Position numbers and translations under genes: made by a program
NCBI RefSeq assembly: GCF_012489685.1
Contig: NC_080042.1
Location: forward strand, 28,711,158 to 28,775,157
Direction: 5' to 3'
Source: Lotus japonicus
Lineage: Eukaryota > Streptophyta > Magnoliopsida > Fabales > Fabaceae
DNA: 64,000 bases
Notes under the pieces: model-generated
The model's database searches: none
Seen by the model: only the letters and a program-made list of their open reading frames with translations
What the model was told of the DNA's origin: nothing
Part shown: piece after piece, positions 47,853 through 57,849 of the stretch
How the letters are laid out: each line of letters starts with the position of its first letter
How positions within the stretch are numbered: the first letter of the stretch is position 1

Positions 47853-50841
47853 GCCTGGAGGCGAAGTTGGCTTTGGAGGAAATGAAAAGGGTAAAATTGT
47901 TGGTACTGGCACTATTTGTGTAGATAGTAGTCCATGCATTGATAATGTGTTATTGGTAGACGGCTTAACACATAACTTATTGTCTATAAGTCAATTAGCT
48001 GACAAGGGTTATGATGTTATATTCAATCAAAAGTCCTGCCGGGCTGTAAGTCAAATCGATGGCTCTGTTCTGTTTAACAGCAAGAGGAAGAACAACATTT
48101 ATAAGATCAGATTATCTGAGTTGGAGGCTCAGAATGTGAAGTGCCTTCTGTCTGTTAATGAAGAGCAGTGGGTATGGCATAGACGGTTAGGGCATGCCAG
48201 TATGAGAAAGATTTCTCAGCTGAGCAAGCTAAACCTTGTCAGGGGCTTACCCAATCTGAAGTTCGCTTCAGACGCTCTTTGTGAAGCATGTCAGAAAGGC
48301 AAATTCACAAAAGTCCCTTTCAAGGCAAAGAATGTTGTCTCAACCTCAAGGCCGTTAGAACTTCTGCATATCGACCTTTTTGGACCAGTGAAAACTGAGT
48401 CTATAGGTGGCAAGAGATATGGGATGGTTATCGTTGATGACTATAGCCGCTGGACATGGGTAAAGTTTCTAACCCGCAAGGATGAGTCTCATGCTGTGTT
48501 CTCTACCTTCGTTGCTCAAGTGCAAAACGAGAAGGCTTGTAGGATTGTGCGTGTCAGAAGTGACCATGGTGGAGAGTTTGAGAATGACAAGTTTGAGAGT
48601 CTGTTTGATTCCTATGGAATTGCACATGATTTCTCTTGTCCCAGAACTCCTCAACAGAACGGTGTTGTTGAGAGGAAGAACAGAACTCTTCAGGAGATGG
48701 CTAGAACCATGCTCCAAGAAACTGGCATGGCTAAGCACTTTTGGGCAGAGGCAGTAAATACAACATGTTACATTCAGAACAGAATCTCTGTGAGACCAAT
48801 TCTGAATAAGACTCCTTATGAATTGTGGAAGAACATAAAACCCAACATTTCTTATTTTCATCCTTTTGGCTGTGTTTGTTATGTTCTCAATACTAAGGAT
48901 AGATTGCATAAATTTGATGCTAAGTCTTCTAAGTGTCTATTACTCGGTTATTCTGAGAGATCTAAAGGTTTTAGATTTTATAATACTGATGCTAAGACTA
49001 TTGAAGAATCTATTCATGTTAGATTTGACGATAAGCTTGACTCTGACCAGTCAAAGCTAGTTGAAAAGTTTGCAGATTTAAGCATTAATGTTTCTGACAA
49101 AGGCAAAGCTCCAGAGGAAGCTGAGCCAGAGGAAGATGAACCAGAGGAAGAAGCTGGTCCCTCTAACTCACAAACTCTGAAGAAGAGCAGAATCACTGCA
49201 GCTCACCCTAAGGAATTGATTTTGGGCAACAAAGACGAACCAGTCAGAACCAGATCTGCCTTCAGACCCTCTGAAGAGACCTTGCTCAGTCTGAAAGGAT
49301 TGGTGTCCTTAATTGAACCCAAGTCCATAGATGAAGCTCTTCAGGACAAGGATTGGATTCTGGCCATGGAAGAAGAATTGAATCAATTTTCCAAGAACGA
49401 TGTTTGGAGCTTAGTGAAGAAGCCTGAGAGTGTCCATGTTATTGGAACGAAATGGGTATTCAGAAACAAGCTGAATGAGAAAGGAGATGTAGTCAGAAAC
49501 AAGGCAAGGCTAGTTGCTCAAGGCTACAGCCAGCAGGAAGGAATAGACTACACTGAAACATTTGCTCCAGTAGCAAGACTGGAGGCAATCAGACTGTTGA
49601 TCTATTTTTCAGTAAATCACAACATAGTTCTACATCAGATGGACGTAAAGAGTGCCTTCCTAAATGGTTATATCTCAGAGGAAGTCTATGTTCATCAACC
49701 CCCAGGTTTTGATGAGAAGAAACCAGACCATGTGTTCAAATTGAAGAAATCACTCTACGGTCTGAAGCAAGCTCCCAGAGCATGGTATGAGAGACTTAGC
49801 TCATTCCTTCTGGAGAATGAGTTTGTAAGGGGTAAAGTAGATACAACTCTTTTTTGCAAGACTTATAAAGATGATATCTTAATTGTGCAAATTTATGTTG
49901 ATGATATTATATTTGGTTCTGCTAATCAATCTCTATGCAAAGAAATTTCTGAGATGATGCAGGCTGAATTTGAGATGAGTATGATGGGAGAATTAAAGTA
50001 CTTTCTGGGAATACAAGTTGATCAAACACCAGAAGGAACTTATATACATCAGAGCAAGTACACTAAAGAACTTCTGAAGAAGTTCAATATGCTGGAATCT
50101 ACAGTGGCCAAGACTCCAATGCATCCTACATGCATTCTGGAGAAAGAAGATAAAAGTGGTAAAGTATGTCAGAAGCTCTATCGTGGCATGATAGGTTCAC
50201 TTCTATACTTAACTGCATCTAGGCCAGACATACTATTTAGTGTTCATTTATGTGCTCGTTTCCAATCAGATCCAAGGGAAACCCACTTAACTGCTGTTAA
50301 GAGGATCCTAAGGTATCTGAAAGGCACCACTAACCTTGGCTTGATGTATAAGAAAACATCAGAGTATAAGCTTTCAGGTTACTGTGATGCTGATTATGCT
50401 GGAGATAGAACAGAGAGAAAAAGTACTTCCGGAAATTGTCAATTTCTGGGAAGCAATCTAGTCTCATGGGCAAGCAAGAGGCAATCAACCATTGCACTAT
50501 CAACTGCAGAGGCAGAATATATCTCAGCAGCAATATGCAGCACTCAGATGCTCTGGATGAAACATCAGCTGGAGGATTATCAGATCCTTGAGAGCAATAT
50601 CCCAATCTATTGTGATAACACTGCTGCAATCTCATTGAGTAAGAATCCTATCCTGCATTCAAGGGCAAAGCACATTGAGGTAAAGTATCACTTTATTAGA
50701 GATTATGTACAGAAGGGCGTACTTCTTCTGAAGTTTGTTGATACTGACCATCAATGGGCAGACATCTTTACAAAGCCCTTAGCAGAGGATAAATTTAATT
50801 TTATTCTGAAAAATCTAAACATGGACTTTTGTCCAGAGTGA
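47740..50841 (+). CDS. pol: Element F pol: protease, integrase, RT, RNase H
   Basis: The frame is open throughout. Recognisable homology begins at about 47782 with the aspartic protease signature [10 protein letters not shown] (Asp codon 47791). Integrase follows: a zinc-binding region (WHRRLGHAS ... CEACQKGK), then catalytic residues at codons 48373 (HIDLFGP), 48562 (SDHGGEF) and 48670 (VVERKNRT), with 35 residues between the last two. An acidic linker (near 49105-49160) leads to RT with YVDDIIFG at 49894-49917, then RNase H ([25 protein letters not shown]). It ends in TGA after NMDFCPE. Integrase before RT is the Ty1/copia order. The true N-terminus is unclear because gag is broken. Confidence 0.93.
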   Translation: MLQISLIAPLKHQSWYLDSGCSRHMTGERRMFRELKLKPGGEVGFGGNEKGKIVGTGTICVDSSPCIDNVLLVDGLTHNLLSISQLADKGYDVIFNQKSCRAVSQIDGSVLFNSKRKNNIYKIRLSELEAQNVKCLLSVNEEQWVWHRRLGHASMRKISQLSKLNLVRGLPNLKFASDALCEACQKGKFTKVPFKAKNVVSTSRPLELLHIDLFGPVKTESIGGKRYGMVIVDDYSRWTWVKFLTRKDESHAVFSTFVAQVQNEKACRIVRVRSDHGGEFENDKFESLFDSYGIAHDFSCPRTPQQNGVVERKNRTLQEMARTMLQETGMAKHFWAEAVNTTCYIQNRISVRPILNKTPYELWKNIKPNISYFHPFGCVCYVLNTKDRLHKFDAKSSKCLLLGYSERSKGFRFYNTDAKTIEESIHVRFDDKLDSDQSKLVEKFADLSINVSDKGKAPEEAEPEEDEPEEEAGPSNSQTLKKSRITAAHPKELILGNKDEPVRTRSAFRPSEETLLSLKGLVSLIEPKSIDEALQDKDWILAMEEELNQFSKNDVWSLVKKPESVHVIGTKWVFRNKLNEKGDVVRNKARLVAQGYSQQEGIDYTETFAPVARLEAIRLLIYFSVNHNIVLHQMDVKSAFLNGYISEEVYVHQPPGFDEKKPDHVFKLKKSLYGLKQAPRAWYERLSSFLLENEFVRGKVDTTLFCKTYKDDILIVQIYVDDIIFGSANQSLCKEISEMMQAEFEMSMMGELKYFLGIQVDQTPEGTYIHQSKYTKELLKKFNMLESTVAKTPMHPTCILEKEDKSGKVCQKLYRGMIGSLLYLTASRPDILFSVHLCARFQSDPRETHLTAVKRILRYLKGTTNLGLMYKKTSEYKLSGYCDADYAGDRTERKSTSGNCQFLGSNLVSWASKRQSTIALSTAEAEYISAAICSTQMLWMKHQLEDYQILESNIPIYCDNTAAISLSKNPILHSRAKHIEVKYHFIRDYVQKGVLLLKFVDTDHQWADIFTKPLAEDKFNFILKNLNMDFCPE

Positions 50842-51285
50842 AGATGGATCAGAACCTCTGACTATGATACTTCTTGATCAGAAGATGTCTAGTCCAGAAG
50901 GTAACTCAATCAGAGTGTGTGTACCCACTGGTACTGACTCTGAAGCTGAGACAGCAACACGTGTGTCAGTATTTCTGATGCATAGTTCCTTGTGCCCGTG
51001 TGACAGTCTGTTATGATTGCGTGTAGATATGCTTCTCTCCTGTGTGTGATTTGTGTATTTACTGTTACTATCTATCTTTAATTTTCAACCGTTGATCTTA
51101 AATTGCTTTTTGAATCAACAACGGTTATTTGTCAAAACCCACTATACACACACGATCTCTTTCACTTCCGGTTTTTACTCTCGCTCTCTCTGCTTTTCAA
51201 AAACCGCTTATCCTCGATTTCTCTCTCGATCTCTCTTCATCTTTCAACCTTCATCTTCTACCTCAAACCTTCAACCACTTCGAAA
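50842..51285 (+). other. Leader between pol and env-like ORF (possible internal promoter or splice region)
   Basis: This 444-bp stretch has no ORF. After the pol TGA there is at least one more in-frame stop (TAA at 51079-51081), so simple readthrough into the env-like ORF is not possible. The last 130 bp are CT-rich (repeated ctctct and cttc motifs), like a plant 5' leader, and end in the good start context cgaaaATGG. A weak TATA-like ctataca lies near 51144. Confidence 0.45.
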
Positions 51286-54144
51286 ATGGTGAGTCAAACC
51301 AGAAGATCTACTGCAGATGCACCCCAGTTCCCTCACATGGTAGTTGGTCTAGCAACGGGTCAAAGGGGCCCTGAGAATCCGACACAAGATCAAGGTCAAG
51401 CTCAAGAGCAGATTATTCCAATTGCAGAACGGGGCTGTGCCGTTCACTGCGTATTTGCTCCTGAGGAACTTCAAGTCCTGGCAGAATGGAGATTCGACCT
51501 CGACAACCTGGCTGCAAATGGGTATGATCTTCGTCCTGAAGTCCAAGTTCAAGGTTGGGGAAATTACTTCAACAGACTTCGAGGACCGGTGTATGATAGA
51601 CTGGTCAAAGAATTCTGGAAGCACGCCGACTGCGATGATACTCAGGTGGTATCTCACATTCTTGGAAGAAAGATCATCATCACAGAGAAGTCTTTCGTGA
51701 ATTTGCTGGGTGCAGACACTGCTTTTGGGTATCGTTTCCAACTCACGGAATCGAAGCTGAAACCCAGCACCAAGGATACAATCAACCAGGCCCTGTACAC
51801 CAATTACAAACCGGGCAAGACGAATTACAAGGTGATGGACCTTCATCCCAAGCTCAGGATCTGGCACAAAATTTTGCTCTACTGCATAAACCAGAGACCA
51901 AAGGGCAGTTCCCCAGACTACATCAACTTCAACCAGAAGGTGATGTTGTTCTTCATCCAAGACCAGAAGAAGATCTGCCTTCCCTACTTCCTGTTCTCCT
52001 ACTTGAAGGAATGTATCCGGAAGTCTCGTACCACTGCCTCCATCAAGTCAGCGATCAAGTATATTCCCTTCGGGAGACTTTTGTCTGATCTCTTCATTGA
52101 GAGTGGCCTCGTTCAAGATCTGATAAATGCTGGATGCACAGAGGATCTGAGCACCATTGTCAGTGATGTCTTCACGGCAAAGTCTCTAAAGAAGATGGGC
52201 CTAATCAAGAAGAAGATTGCTCCTGCCCATGAAGACACATCTTCTGAGATCAGAAGTAGAAGGATGCCTCTGAATGACTACCCTCTGTGGACACAGGCAG
52301 ACAATCCTGACGCCATTAAGTGCTATGTTGAAGACCTAAGGGCTCAAGGATTCGAAATTGATCTCGATGATTTCTTCAGCAGACTGCCGCCAGCTCCAGA
52401 GTTTCCTTCTCCTCCCAAGAAGAAAGCTCAGAGGAAGATGATCCTAGAAGAATCTTCTGAGGAATCAGATGTCCCTCTGGTCAAAAAGAAGAAGAGAAAG
52501 CCTGATGATGGTGATGATAGTGATAATGAGGATGGTCCTCCTAAGAAGAAGAAGAAGCAGGTCAGAATCGTAGTGAAGCCTACTCGGGTGGAACCAGCTG
52601 CTGAAGTGCTCCGAAGGACTGAACCTCCTGCCAGAGTGACACGATCATCAGCACATTCAAGTAAGTCTGCAATTGCTTCTGATGATGATTTGAATTTATT
52701 TGATGCACTCCCCATTTCTGCCATGCTCAAACACTCTTCAAATCCCCTCACTCCTATTCCTGAATCCCAACCAGCTGCACAAACCACCTCTCCACCACAT
52801 TCCCCAAGGTCTTCATTTTTTCAACCTTCCCCTACTGAAGCACCTCTCTGGAATCTGCTCCAGAACCAACCCTCTAGGTCAGAAGAACCTACCTCTCCCA
52901 TTACCATTCAGTACAACCCATTATCTTCTGAACCCATCATTCATGCACAACCAGAGCCTACCCACACAGAACCTGAACCCAGAACCTCTGATCACTCTGT
53001 CCCAAGAGCATCAGAACGTCTGGCTCTCAAACCCACGGATACAGACTCTTCCACAGCCTTTACACCTGTATCCTTCCCAACCAATGTTGCTGATTCTTCT
53101 CCCTCCAATAACTCTGAATCCATTAGAAAATTCATGGAGGTCAGAACAGAAAAGGTGTCTACCTTAGAAGAGTATTATCTCACTTGTCCAAGCCCTAGGA
53201 GATATCCTGGCCCTAGACCTGAACGTCTAGTTGACCCAGATGAACCTATCTTGGCCAATCCTTTACAAGAGGCAGACCCTTTGGCTCAACAAGCTCACCC
53301 TGCCCCAGACCAACAAGAGCCTATTCAACCAGAACCTGAACCCGAACAATCAGTGTCTAACCAATCCTCGGTTAGATCACCCCATCCTCTGGTTGAAACT
53401 TCAGAACCTCACCTTGGAACCTCTGAACCCAATGCTCAAACGTTTAACATTGGCTCTCCACAAGGTGCCTCTGAAGCTCACAGCAGCAATCACCCAGCCT
53501 CTCCTGAAACCAACCTCTCCATAATTCCTTACACTCACCTCCGACCCACATCTCTCTCTGAGTGCATCAATACTTTCTATCATGAAGCTTCTTTGATGCT
53601 ACGCAATGTGCACGGTCAGACTGACCTCAGTGAGAATGCTGAACGTGTAGCTGATGTGTGGACCAATCTGGGCACTTGGCTAGTGGCTCAAGTTCCAATT
53701 ATGATGCAGCTCCTGCATGCAGAGGGAAGTCAGAGCATTGAGGCTGCAAAGCAAAGGTTTGCTCGAAGGGTGGCTCTTCATGAACAAGAACAGAGACATA
53801 AGCTTCTTGAAGCTATTGAAGAAGCCAAGAGAAAGAAAGCTCAAGCAGAAGAAGCTGCACGTCAAGCAGCAGCTCAAGCTGAACAAGCCCGATTAGAGGC
53901 AGAACGACTTGAGGCTGAGGCTGAGGCTCTTAGATGCCAAGCACTTGCACCAGTAGTGTTTACTCCTACTGCTTCTGCTTCCATTCCAGATCCTCAAGCT
54001 GCTCAGAATGTTCCTTCCAGTTCTGCTCAGTCAAGCTCATCCAGACTCGACATCATGGAACAGCGTCTTGACACTCATGAATCCATGCTAATTGAAATGA
54101 AGCACATGATGATGGAACTTCTGCGACGAACTGATAAACCTTAG
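51286..54144 (+). CDS. Element F envelope-like protein (952 residues)
   Basis: The ATG at 51286 in context AAAATGG starts MVSQTRRSTADAPQFPH; the frame is the same as pol. Residues about 60-310 form a folded N-terminal region of the kind annotated in plants as a putative transposon protein domain (GWGNYFNRLRGPVYDRLVKE). Next come basic clusters (PPKKKAQRKM, KKKKRK, PPKKKKKQ) that could act as nuclear signals, and a long disordered region rich in Pro, Ser and Glu. A C-terminal coiled coil (EEAKRKKAQAEEAARQAAAQ and following) comes last. I see no signal peptide or clear transmembrane segment, so the name envelope-like follows Sirevirus usage and says nothing certain about function. The ORF is unbroken. 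Confidence 0.85.
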   Translation: MVSQTRRSTADAPQFPHMVVGLATGQRGPENPTQDQGQAQEQIIPIAERGCAVHCVFAPEELQVLAEWRFDLDNLAANGYDLRPEVQVQGWGNYFNRLRGPVYDRLVKEFWKHADCDDTQVVSHILGRKIIITEKSFVNLLGADTAFGYRFQLTESKLKPSTKDTINQALYTNYKPGKTNYKVMDLHPKLRIWHKILLYCINQRPKGSSPDYINFNQKVMLFFIQDQKKICLPYFLFSYLKECIRKSRTTASIKSAIKYIPFGRLLSDLFIESGLVQDLINAGCTEDLSTIVSDVFTAKSLKKMGLIKKKIAPAHEDTSSEIRSRRMPLNDYPLWTQADNPDAIKCYVEDLRAQGFEIDLDDFFSRLPPAPEFPSPPKKKAQRKMILEESSEESDVPLVKKKKRKPDDGDDSDNEDGPPKKKKKQVRIVVKPTRVEPAAEVLRRTEPPARVTRSSAHSSKSAIASDDDLNLFDALPISAMLKHSSNPLTPIPESQPAAQTTSPPHSPRSSFFQPSPTEAPLWNLLQNQPSRSEEPTSPITIQYNPLSSEPIIHAQPEPTHTEPEPRTSDHSVPRASERLALKPTDTDSSTAFTPVSFPTNVADSSPSNNSESIRKFMEVRTEKVSTLEEYYLTCPSPRRYPGPRPERLVDPDEPILANPLQEADPLAQQAHPAPDQQEPIQPEPEPEQSVSNQSSVRSPHPLVETSEPHLGTSEPNAQTFNIGSPQGASEAHSSNHPASPETNLSIIPYTHLRPTSLSECINTFYHEASLMLRNVHGQTDLSENAERVADVWTNLGTWLVAQVPIMMQLLHAEGSQSIEAAKQRFARRVALHEQEQRHKLLEAIEEAKRKKAQAEEAARQAAAQAEQARLEAERLEAEAEALRCQALAPVVFTPTASASIPDPQAAQNVPSSSAQSSSSRLDIMEQRLDTHESMLIEMKHMMMELLRRTDKP

Positions 54145-54294
54145 TTTTAGGATCTCTTCGTTTTTCTTTTTCTTTAACGTTGTTTTATTTCTGTTAAACT
54201 CTGTTTCTTTTTATTTACTTATTCTACTTTGTTCGTTTGTGATTATCTATGCATATCTATATATATTTGTGTCACATATGTTTGCAAAAATCTT

Positions 54295-54300
54295 TTTATT
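54295..54300 (-). terminator. Poly(A) signal of the antisense ORF
   Basis: AATAAA on the minus strand, about 44 nt after the stop of the antisense ORF. It is preceded by TGTA-type motifs (aatgtatgatgtaaac) of the kind found upstream of plant poly(A) sites. Confidence 0.5.
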
Positions 54301-54343
54301 CATCATATCTTTGTGTTTACATCATACATTCTTTCCCTAAAGT

Positions 54344-54736
54344 CTAGAATGGAGGATCCCTCCTCATTCTTCTGCACTCCTGGCGCTGCTCTGACCTATC
54401 CTTCTCCAGACGCTCCAGTGCATGCTGGATGTTGTTGAGCCTGTCCTTTAGCTCATCCCTCTCCAGAATCTCTTCTGCGGTCTTGAGCTTCTCTTCCAAA
54501 CTCTCTTTTTCTTCCAGCAGCTTGAGTTCAAGCCGGCTGAGTTCTAGCACCTCCTCCACGAAGGCAAGAAATTCCCTCAGGTCTCTCTTCACCTCTGGAC
54601 GCAGGTCCTCTTCCAGCAGTGTCCGTGTCAGCTCCGCGATGGTCGTTGTACCCTCTGGATGCCTGATGTTCAGGAACAAGTCCTCCTCAAAGGCCTTCTT
54701 CCTCAGCTCTTCTAGTGCTACGATGTATGATGCCAT
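54344..54736 (-). CDS. Antisense coiled-coil-like protein of the Sirevirus (130 residues)
   Basis: On the minus strand the ATG at 54736 (context AAAAATGGC) starts MASYIVALEELRKKAFEEDL. The protein is very rich in Glu, Leu, Arg and Lys with heptad-like spacing from about residue 65 to 125 (LELKLLEEKESLEEKL and on), so a long helix or coiled coil is likely. A TATA box lies about 66 bp upstream and a poly(A) signal downstream. The leader ends in a tract of about 20 A. It is convergent with the env-like ORF. No membrane segment or known domain is visible, and I do not recognise the family. Antisense extra ORFs are known in some Ty3/gypsy elements (Tat lineage), but I know of none described in this position in Sireviruses. 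Confidence 0.6.
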   Translation of the reverse strand: MASYIVALEELRKKAFEEDLFLNIRHPEGTTTIAELTRTLLEEDLRPEVKRDLREFLAFVEEVLELSRLELKLLEEKESLEEKLKTAEEILERDELKDRLNNIQHALERLEKDRSEQRQECRRMRRDPPF

Positions 54737-54800
54737 TTTTTTTTTTTTTTTTTTTTACTAAAAATTGTTCGAGGTGTGAAGCTTACCTTTCTCTCCAACG

Positions 54801-54810
54801 CTTTATATAG
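54801..54810 (-). promoter_or_regulatory. TATA box for the antisense ORF
   Basis: CTATATAAAG on the minus strand. A start about 30 bp downstream would give a leader of roughly 40 nt before the ATG at 54736. Confidence 0.55.
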
Positions 54811-55528
54811 GCTTCACTTTCTCTCTGAAAGTTAATGCTCCTACGGTTTCTCGAGGTTAAGTTCTTGGTAACTGACCCTTCTCTTTACTCACTTGACCGG
54901 TGGTAAACGTTCTTCTCTTGCATTAACTCTTCTATTTATTTCGCCTAACTCTGATTCTTGCATCGTTTTCGTTTCCTTTAAACTTAGACCTTCTCTAAGG
55001 GGGAGTACCTTGTACTTCAAGCTAAGTTTTTCACACCCCAAGCTTTTTGCTTATGACAAAAAGGGGGAGTAAACCCAGTTTTTGATGTGTAAGATGTGTT
55101 AGTGTGATTTAATTTTTTTTTTTCTTTTGGAAAATTTAAGAGTTCCACCTTCATGACCATAGATGTGTCACTGGGCAAATACAAGGAATACATTTCACTT
55201 CTTCTGAAGTGATTATAAGTTGACTCTGATACCCAAGACTCTGATACCTTGTCCGTGACTCTGATTACTTATGCGCTCTGATTACTCGATTTTCATCTAT
55301 GTCATAAGTTTTTCACTCTGAACTCTTATATCATTTAGCTCAGAATCTAGACTTTACTAACGTTTTCATCAAGTATTAGATTCAGGGGGAGCTAAGCTCA
55401 GAATCAAGCAGTGACTTGAATTCAGAATGAGCAAGATAAACTATTCACATCAGGATAAGTATTATTCTATATCTCTAAACTCTGAGTGAATTCAGTTTAA
55501 TGTTTAAGAATTGTTCATCAAATCTCTA
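54811..55528 (+). other. Sirevirus 3' untranslated region with repeated polypurine-tract motifs
   Basis: No ORF. Three purine tracts of the form aagggggagt or caggggga lie at 54997-55006, 55056-55070 and 55383-55393. Repeated polypurine tracts before the 3' LTR are reported as typical of Sireviruses. None now sits next to an LTR start, because the first 671 bp of the 3' LTR (and probably the functional tract) are deleted at about 55528. Confidence 0.65.
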
Positions 55529-56064
55529 AACCCTAATCCTTGGAGTATATAAAGAGGCTGAAGACTGAAAGAAACGGTTAGAAGCATTCACATACGCGCA
55601 AGACAAACTTAAATTCTTCTAAGCTTTCTTTCATCTGAAATTCATTGAGTTTACTATTAGCTTTTTAGAAGCAAATCTCTTGTAAACAATTCTTTGATAA
55701 ACAGTTTGTTTAGTTCCTTTAGGAGATCAAGGCTGATCGGATCCTAGAGAAGACTAAGAGAGTGAATCTTAGTGTGAGCTAAGTCAGTGTAATTGTTAGT
55801 CACTTGTAGGTTTCAAGTGCAGTTGTAAATCTTACCTGATTAGTGGATTGCCTTCATTCTAAGAAGGAAGAAATCACCTTAACGGGTGGACTGGAGTAGC
55901 TTGAGTGATTTATCAAGTGAACAGGGATAAAATCCTTGTGTGCTTTTCTATCTCTTATCTTTAGCACTTAAGTTCTCGAAAGATTTGTCAAAATCTTTAA
56001 GGTGGAAGTTTTATACTGAAAACGTTATTCAAACCCCCCCTTTCTACCGTTTTTCATACCTTCA
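55529..56064 (+). repeat. Element F, 3' LTR (truncated to 536 bp)
   Basis: Aligns without gaps to 46593-47128 with three substitutions. The TG start and about 671 bp of the LTR are missing. The TSD ttagg follows at 56065-56069. Confidence 0.93.
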
Positions 56065-56069
56065 TTAGG

Positions 56070-56397
56070 AGGTCTTATTTTCAGGCCATTGGGTTAGCTT
56101 ATTCTCAGTTTTGAGGGATAGTGTTGCAGACACTTACCTTTATATTCGGTTTGTACATATTGCCTACGGGCGCTACTCTTCTATTACCGTCACTGGAGGT
56201 TTACTCGTGACGAGGTTGTTACTTACAGCGGGGGCTGTTATATATATATTGTACATTAGTTCTGATTATTGTTATCGTTGGGTTTATTTATTTCAGTCTC
56301 GTCTTAGTTATTATCGGAAAAAAAAAATATTTACGTTTTTCCGCATTAAGTTTACTTTTGGTTACTAAAGTGACGCCACCGAAATCGGGGTGTTACA
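56070..56397 (+). repeat. Element B, 3' LTR, second part
   Basis: The last 328 bp of LTR B after Sirevirus F. It ends GGGGTGTTACA at 56397, followed by TSD accgt (56398-56402). Beyond lies the interior of element A. Confidence 0.94.
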
Positions 56398-56402
56398 ACC
56401 GT

Positions 56403-56524
56403 CACATAAGGTCTTAATAGGGGTGATAACTATAAGGTCAAAGCTCAATAATAAAAGCAATTAGTTGTGGTGCACATGCTTCGAGAGTAAAGGTGTAGGT
56501 TATACTAGAAATTAGAAGGAATAG
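56403..56524 (-). other. Element A: unrecognised sequence after gag
   Basis: On the minus strand this follows the premature end of gag, where B, C and E have protease. It resembles none of their pol sequence. B was inserted at its end, and the rest of the A interior continues at 2717. Confidence 0.6.
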
Positions 56525-57637
56525 TTAGAAGTTACCATCGTTCCTGCGTTTCTCTCTAATTACCCCATCAGCTCCTCCAACTTCTTCCCCATCCATGATA
56601 TAAACTCTTCCTCTAGCAGCAGGACGCTTTCCCATTGCAGTGTTGACAGTTGGTTCAGCCTTGGGTGCCCTGCAATCGACGGTCATATGCCCTGGTTGGT
56701 TGCAATTGAAACATCGGCGCCCTTGGTTCATACATGCGTTCGCATAATGTCCAGTCTTCCCACACCTGAAGCAGGTCACCTCTGGGTGTGCTGATCGGTT
56801 TCTCGCCCCTGGAGTGACAGCAATCAAAGGCTTGTAAGATCCTGAGGTAAAACCTCCCCCCTCCGGGCGTTGATACGGCTTCTTCTGCTGAGGTTTTTCC
56901 TTTCCGTGGTAAGTCTGAGAACCTGACCTCATCGGTCCTCCAGTACCAGCACGGTTCAACCTCTTGTTTTTCATCAGTTCCACTTCAGTGGCTTTCTCAA
57001 CCAGCGACTGGAAACGAAAGATTCCCAGCGGCCTCACAGAATCTTCAATATCAGGCCTCAGCCCATTCACAAAACGCTTACACATATAGCGCTCGTCCAC
57101 ATGGTTGTGGAAGAATTGGAAATGCTTGGTCAAAGACTCCAGTTTAGAAGCATATTCAGGTATGGACATGCTCCCCTGACGAAGTGTCAGAAACTGTGCC
57201 TCCCGCTCATCCCGAGTACTAGTGGGAAAGTACTTCTCCAGAAAAGCAGCTCGGAAAGAGTTCCAGTGAATTTCTTCTCCATTTGCTTCCATAATTCCTC
57301 TGGCGCCTCTCCACCAGTATTCAGCATCCCCAAGTAAAAGGTATGTAGCCATGCCCACCTTGGCACCTTCAGCAGTTTGCAGTACACCAAAAATTTTCTC
57401 GATCTCTTGGATCCAGAGATCCGCTTTGTCAGGGTCAGTTCCACCAGTAAACTTAGGAGGATCTTGTCTCCTAAAGTCATTGAGTCCCTTGTTTTGGTCG
57501 AGAGTTACCTCTCTCTGACGTTGGTGATGATCACGTGCCTCCTCAGCAACACGCCTTTGAGCGTTATCGTTAGCTTGTGCAGTTACAGCTTGGGCCATAG
57601 TGGCCATCATTTCCGCTAGTTGGTTAGCGTTCACCAT
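56525..57637 (-). CDS. gag: Element A gag (370 residues, no pol)
   Basis: On the minus strand the ATG at 57637 starts [20 protein letters not shown], the same gag N-terminus as in B, C and E. A gag domain ([16 protein letters not shown]) and two CCHC zinc knuckles (CFRCGKTGHYANAC, CFNCNQPGHMTVDC) follow. The frame ends at a TAA shortly after the knuckles, at the point where protease begins in the full-length relatives (GDREIDGN in B, RRNDGNF then stop here). The gag itself has no internal stop. The element could supply gag or depend on relatives for all enzymes. Confidence 0.9.
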   Translation of the reverse strand: MVNANQLAEMMATMAQAVTAQANDNAQRRVAEEARDHHQRQREVTLDQNKGLNDFRRQDPPKFTGGTDPDKADLWIQEIEKIFGVLQTAEGAKVGMATYLLLGDAEYWWRGARGIMEANGEEIHWNSFRAAFLEKYFPTSTRDEREAQFLTLRQGSMSIPEYASKLESLTKHFQFFHNHVDERYMCKRFVNGLRPDIEDSVRPLGIFRFQSLVEKATEVELMKNKRLNRAGTGGPMRSGSQTYHGKEKPQQKKPYQRPEGGGFTSGSYKPLIAVTPGARNRSAHPEVTCFRCGKTGHYANACMNQGRRCFNCNQPGHMTVDCRAPKAEPTVNTAMGKRPAARGRVYIMDGEEVGGADGVIREKRRNDGNF

Positions 57638-57828
57638 GTTCTGTTAAGTTACACGAACGGTTAGTACTCATCATAAGATAGCATTTGTTATGACTATACA
57701 ATATGATTAAGCAATAACTTCAATCAATTTTAAGCGAAAAATCACTTGCAGACAATCAATTCTCACTCTTTGCAGAGTCACACAACCTAGCACAGAAAAC
57801 CTATTCCCCAAAGACTCCCGAAAGACTC

Positions 57829-57846
57829 AACCTGGCTCTGATACCA
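57829..57846 (-). other. Element A primer-binding site (18 nt)
   Basis: On the minus strand TGGTATCAGAGCCAGGTT follows the LTR end by 3 bp. The match to the 3' end of initiator tRNA-Met is longer than the 12 nt of the other elements here. Confidence 0.9.
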
Positions 57847-57849
57847 CAA

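Larger units (their letters stand above)
38656..56064 (+). mobile_element. Element F: Ty1/copia Sirevirus with env-like ORF, carrying G in its 5' LTR
   Basis: Starts TGTAAGATCAAAG and ends CATACCTTCA. The TSD ttagg lies at 38651-38655 and 56065-56069. The 5' LTR is 38656-39025 plus 46292-47128 (1,207 bp without G). The 3' LTR keeps only its last 536 bp (55529-56064), with three differences from the matching part of the 5' LTR. Contents in order: broken gag, pol (protease, integrase, RT, RNase H, the copia order), a 952-residue env-like ORF, an antisense ORF, and several polypurine-tract-like motifs. The domain order, env-like ORF and initiator tRNA-Met site are typical of Sireviruses (SIRE/Maximus). 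Confidence 0.94.

Noticed and set aside
48469..48909. 146-residue minus-strand ORF
   Set aside because: Antisense shadow of the integrase region of Sirevirus pol.
51349..51960. 203-residue minus-strand ORF
   Set aside because: Shadow of the env-like ORF on the opposite strand, with no promoter or start context of its own.
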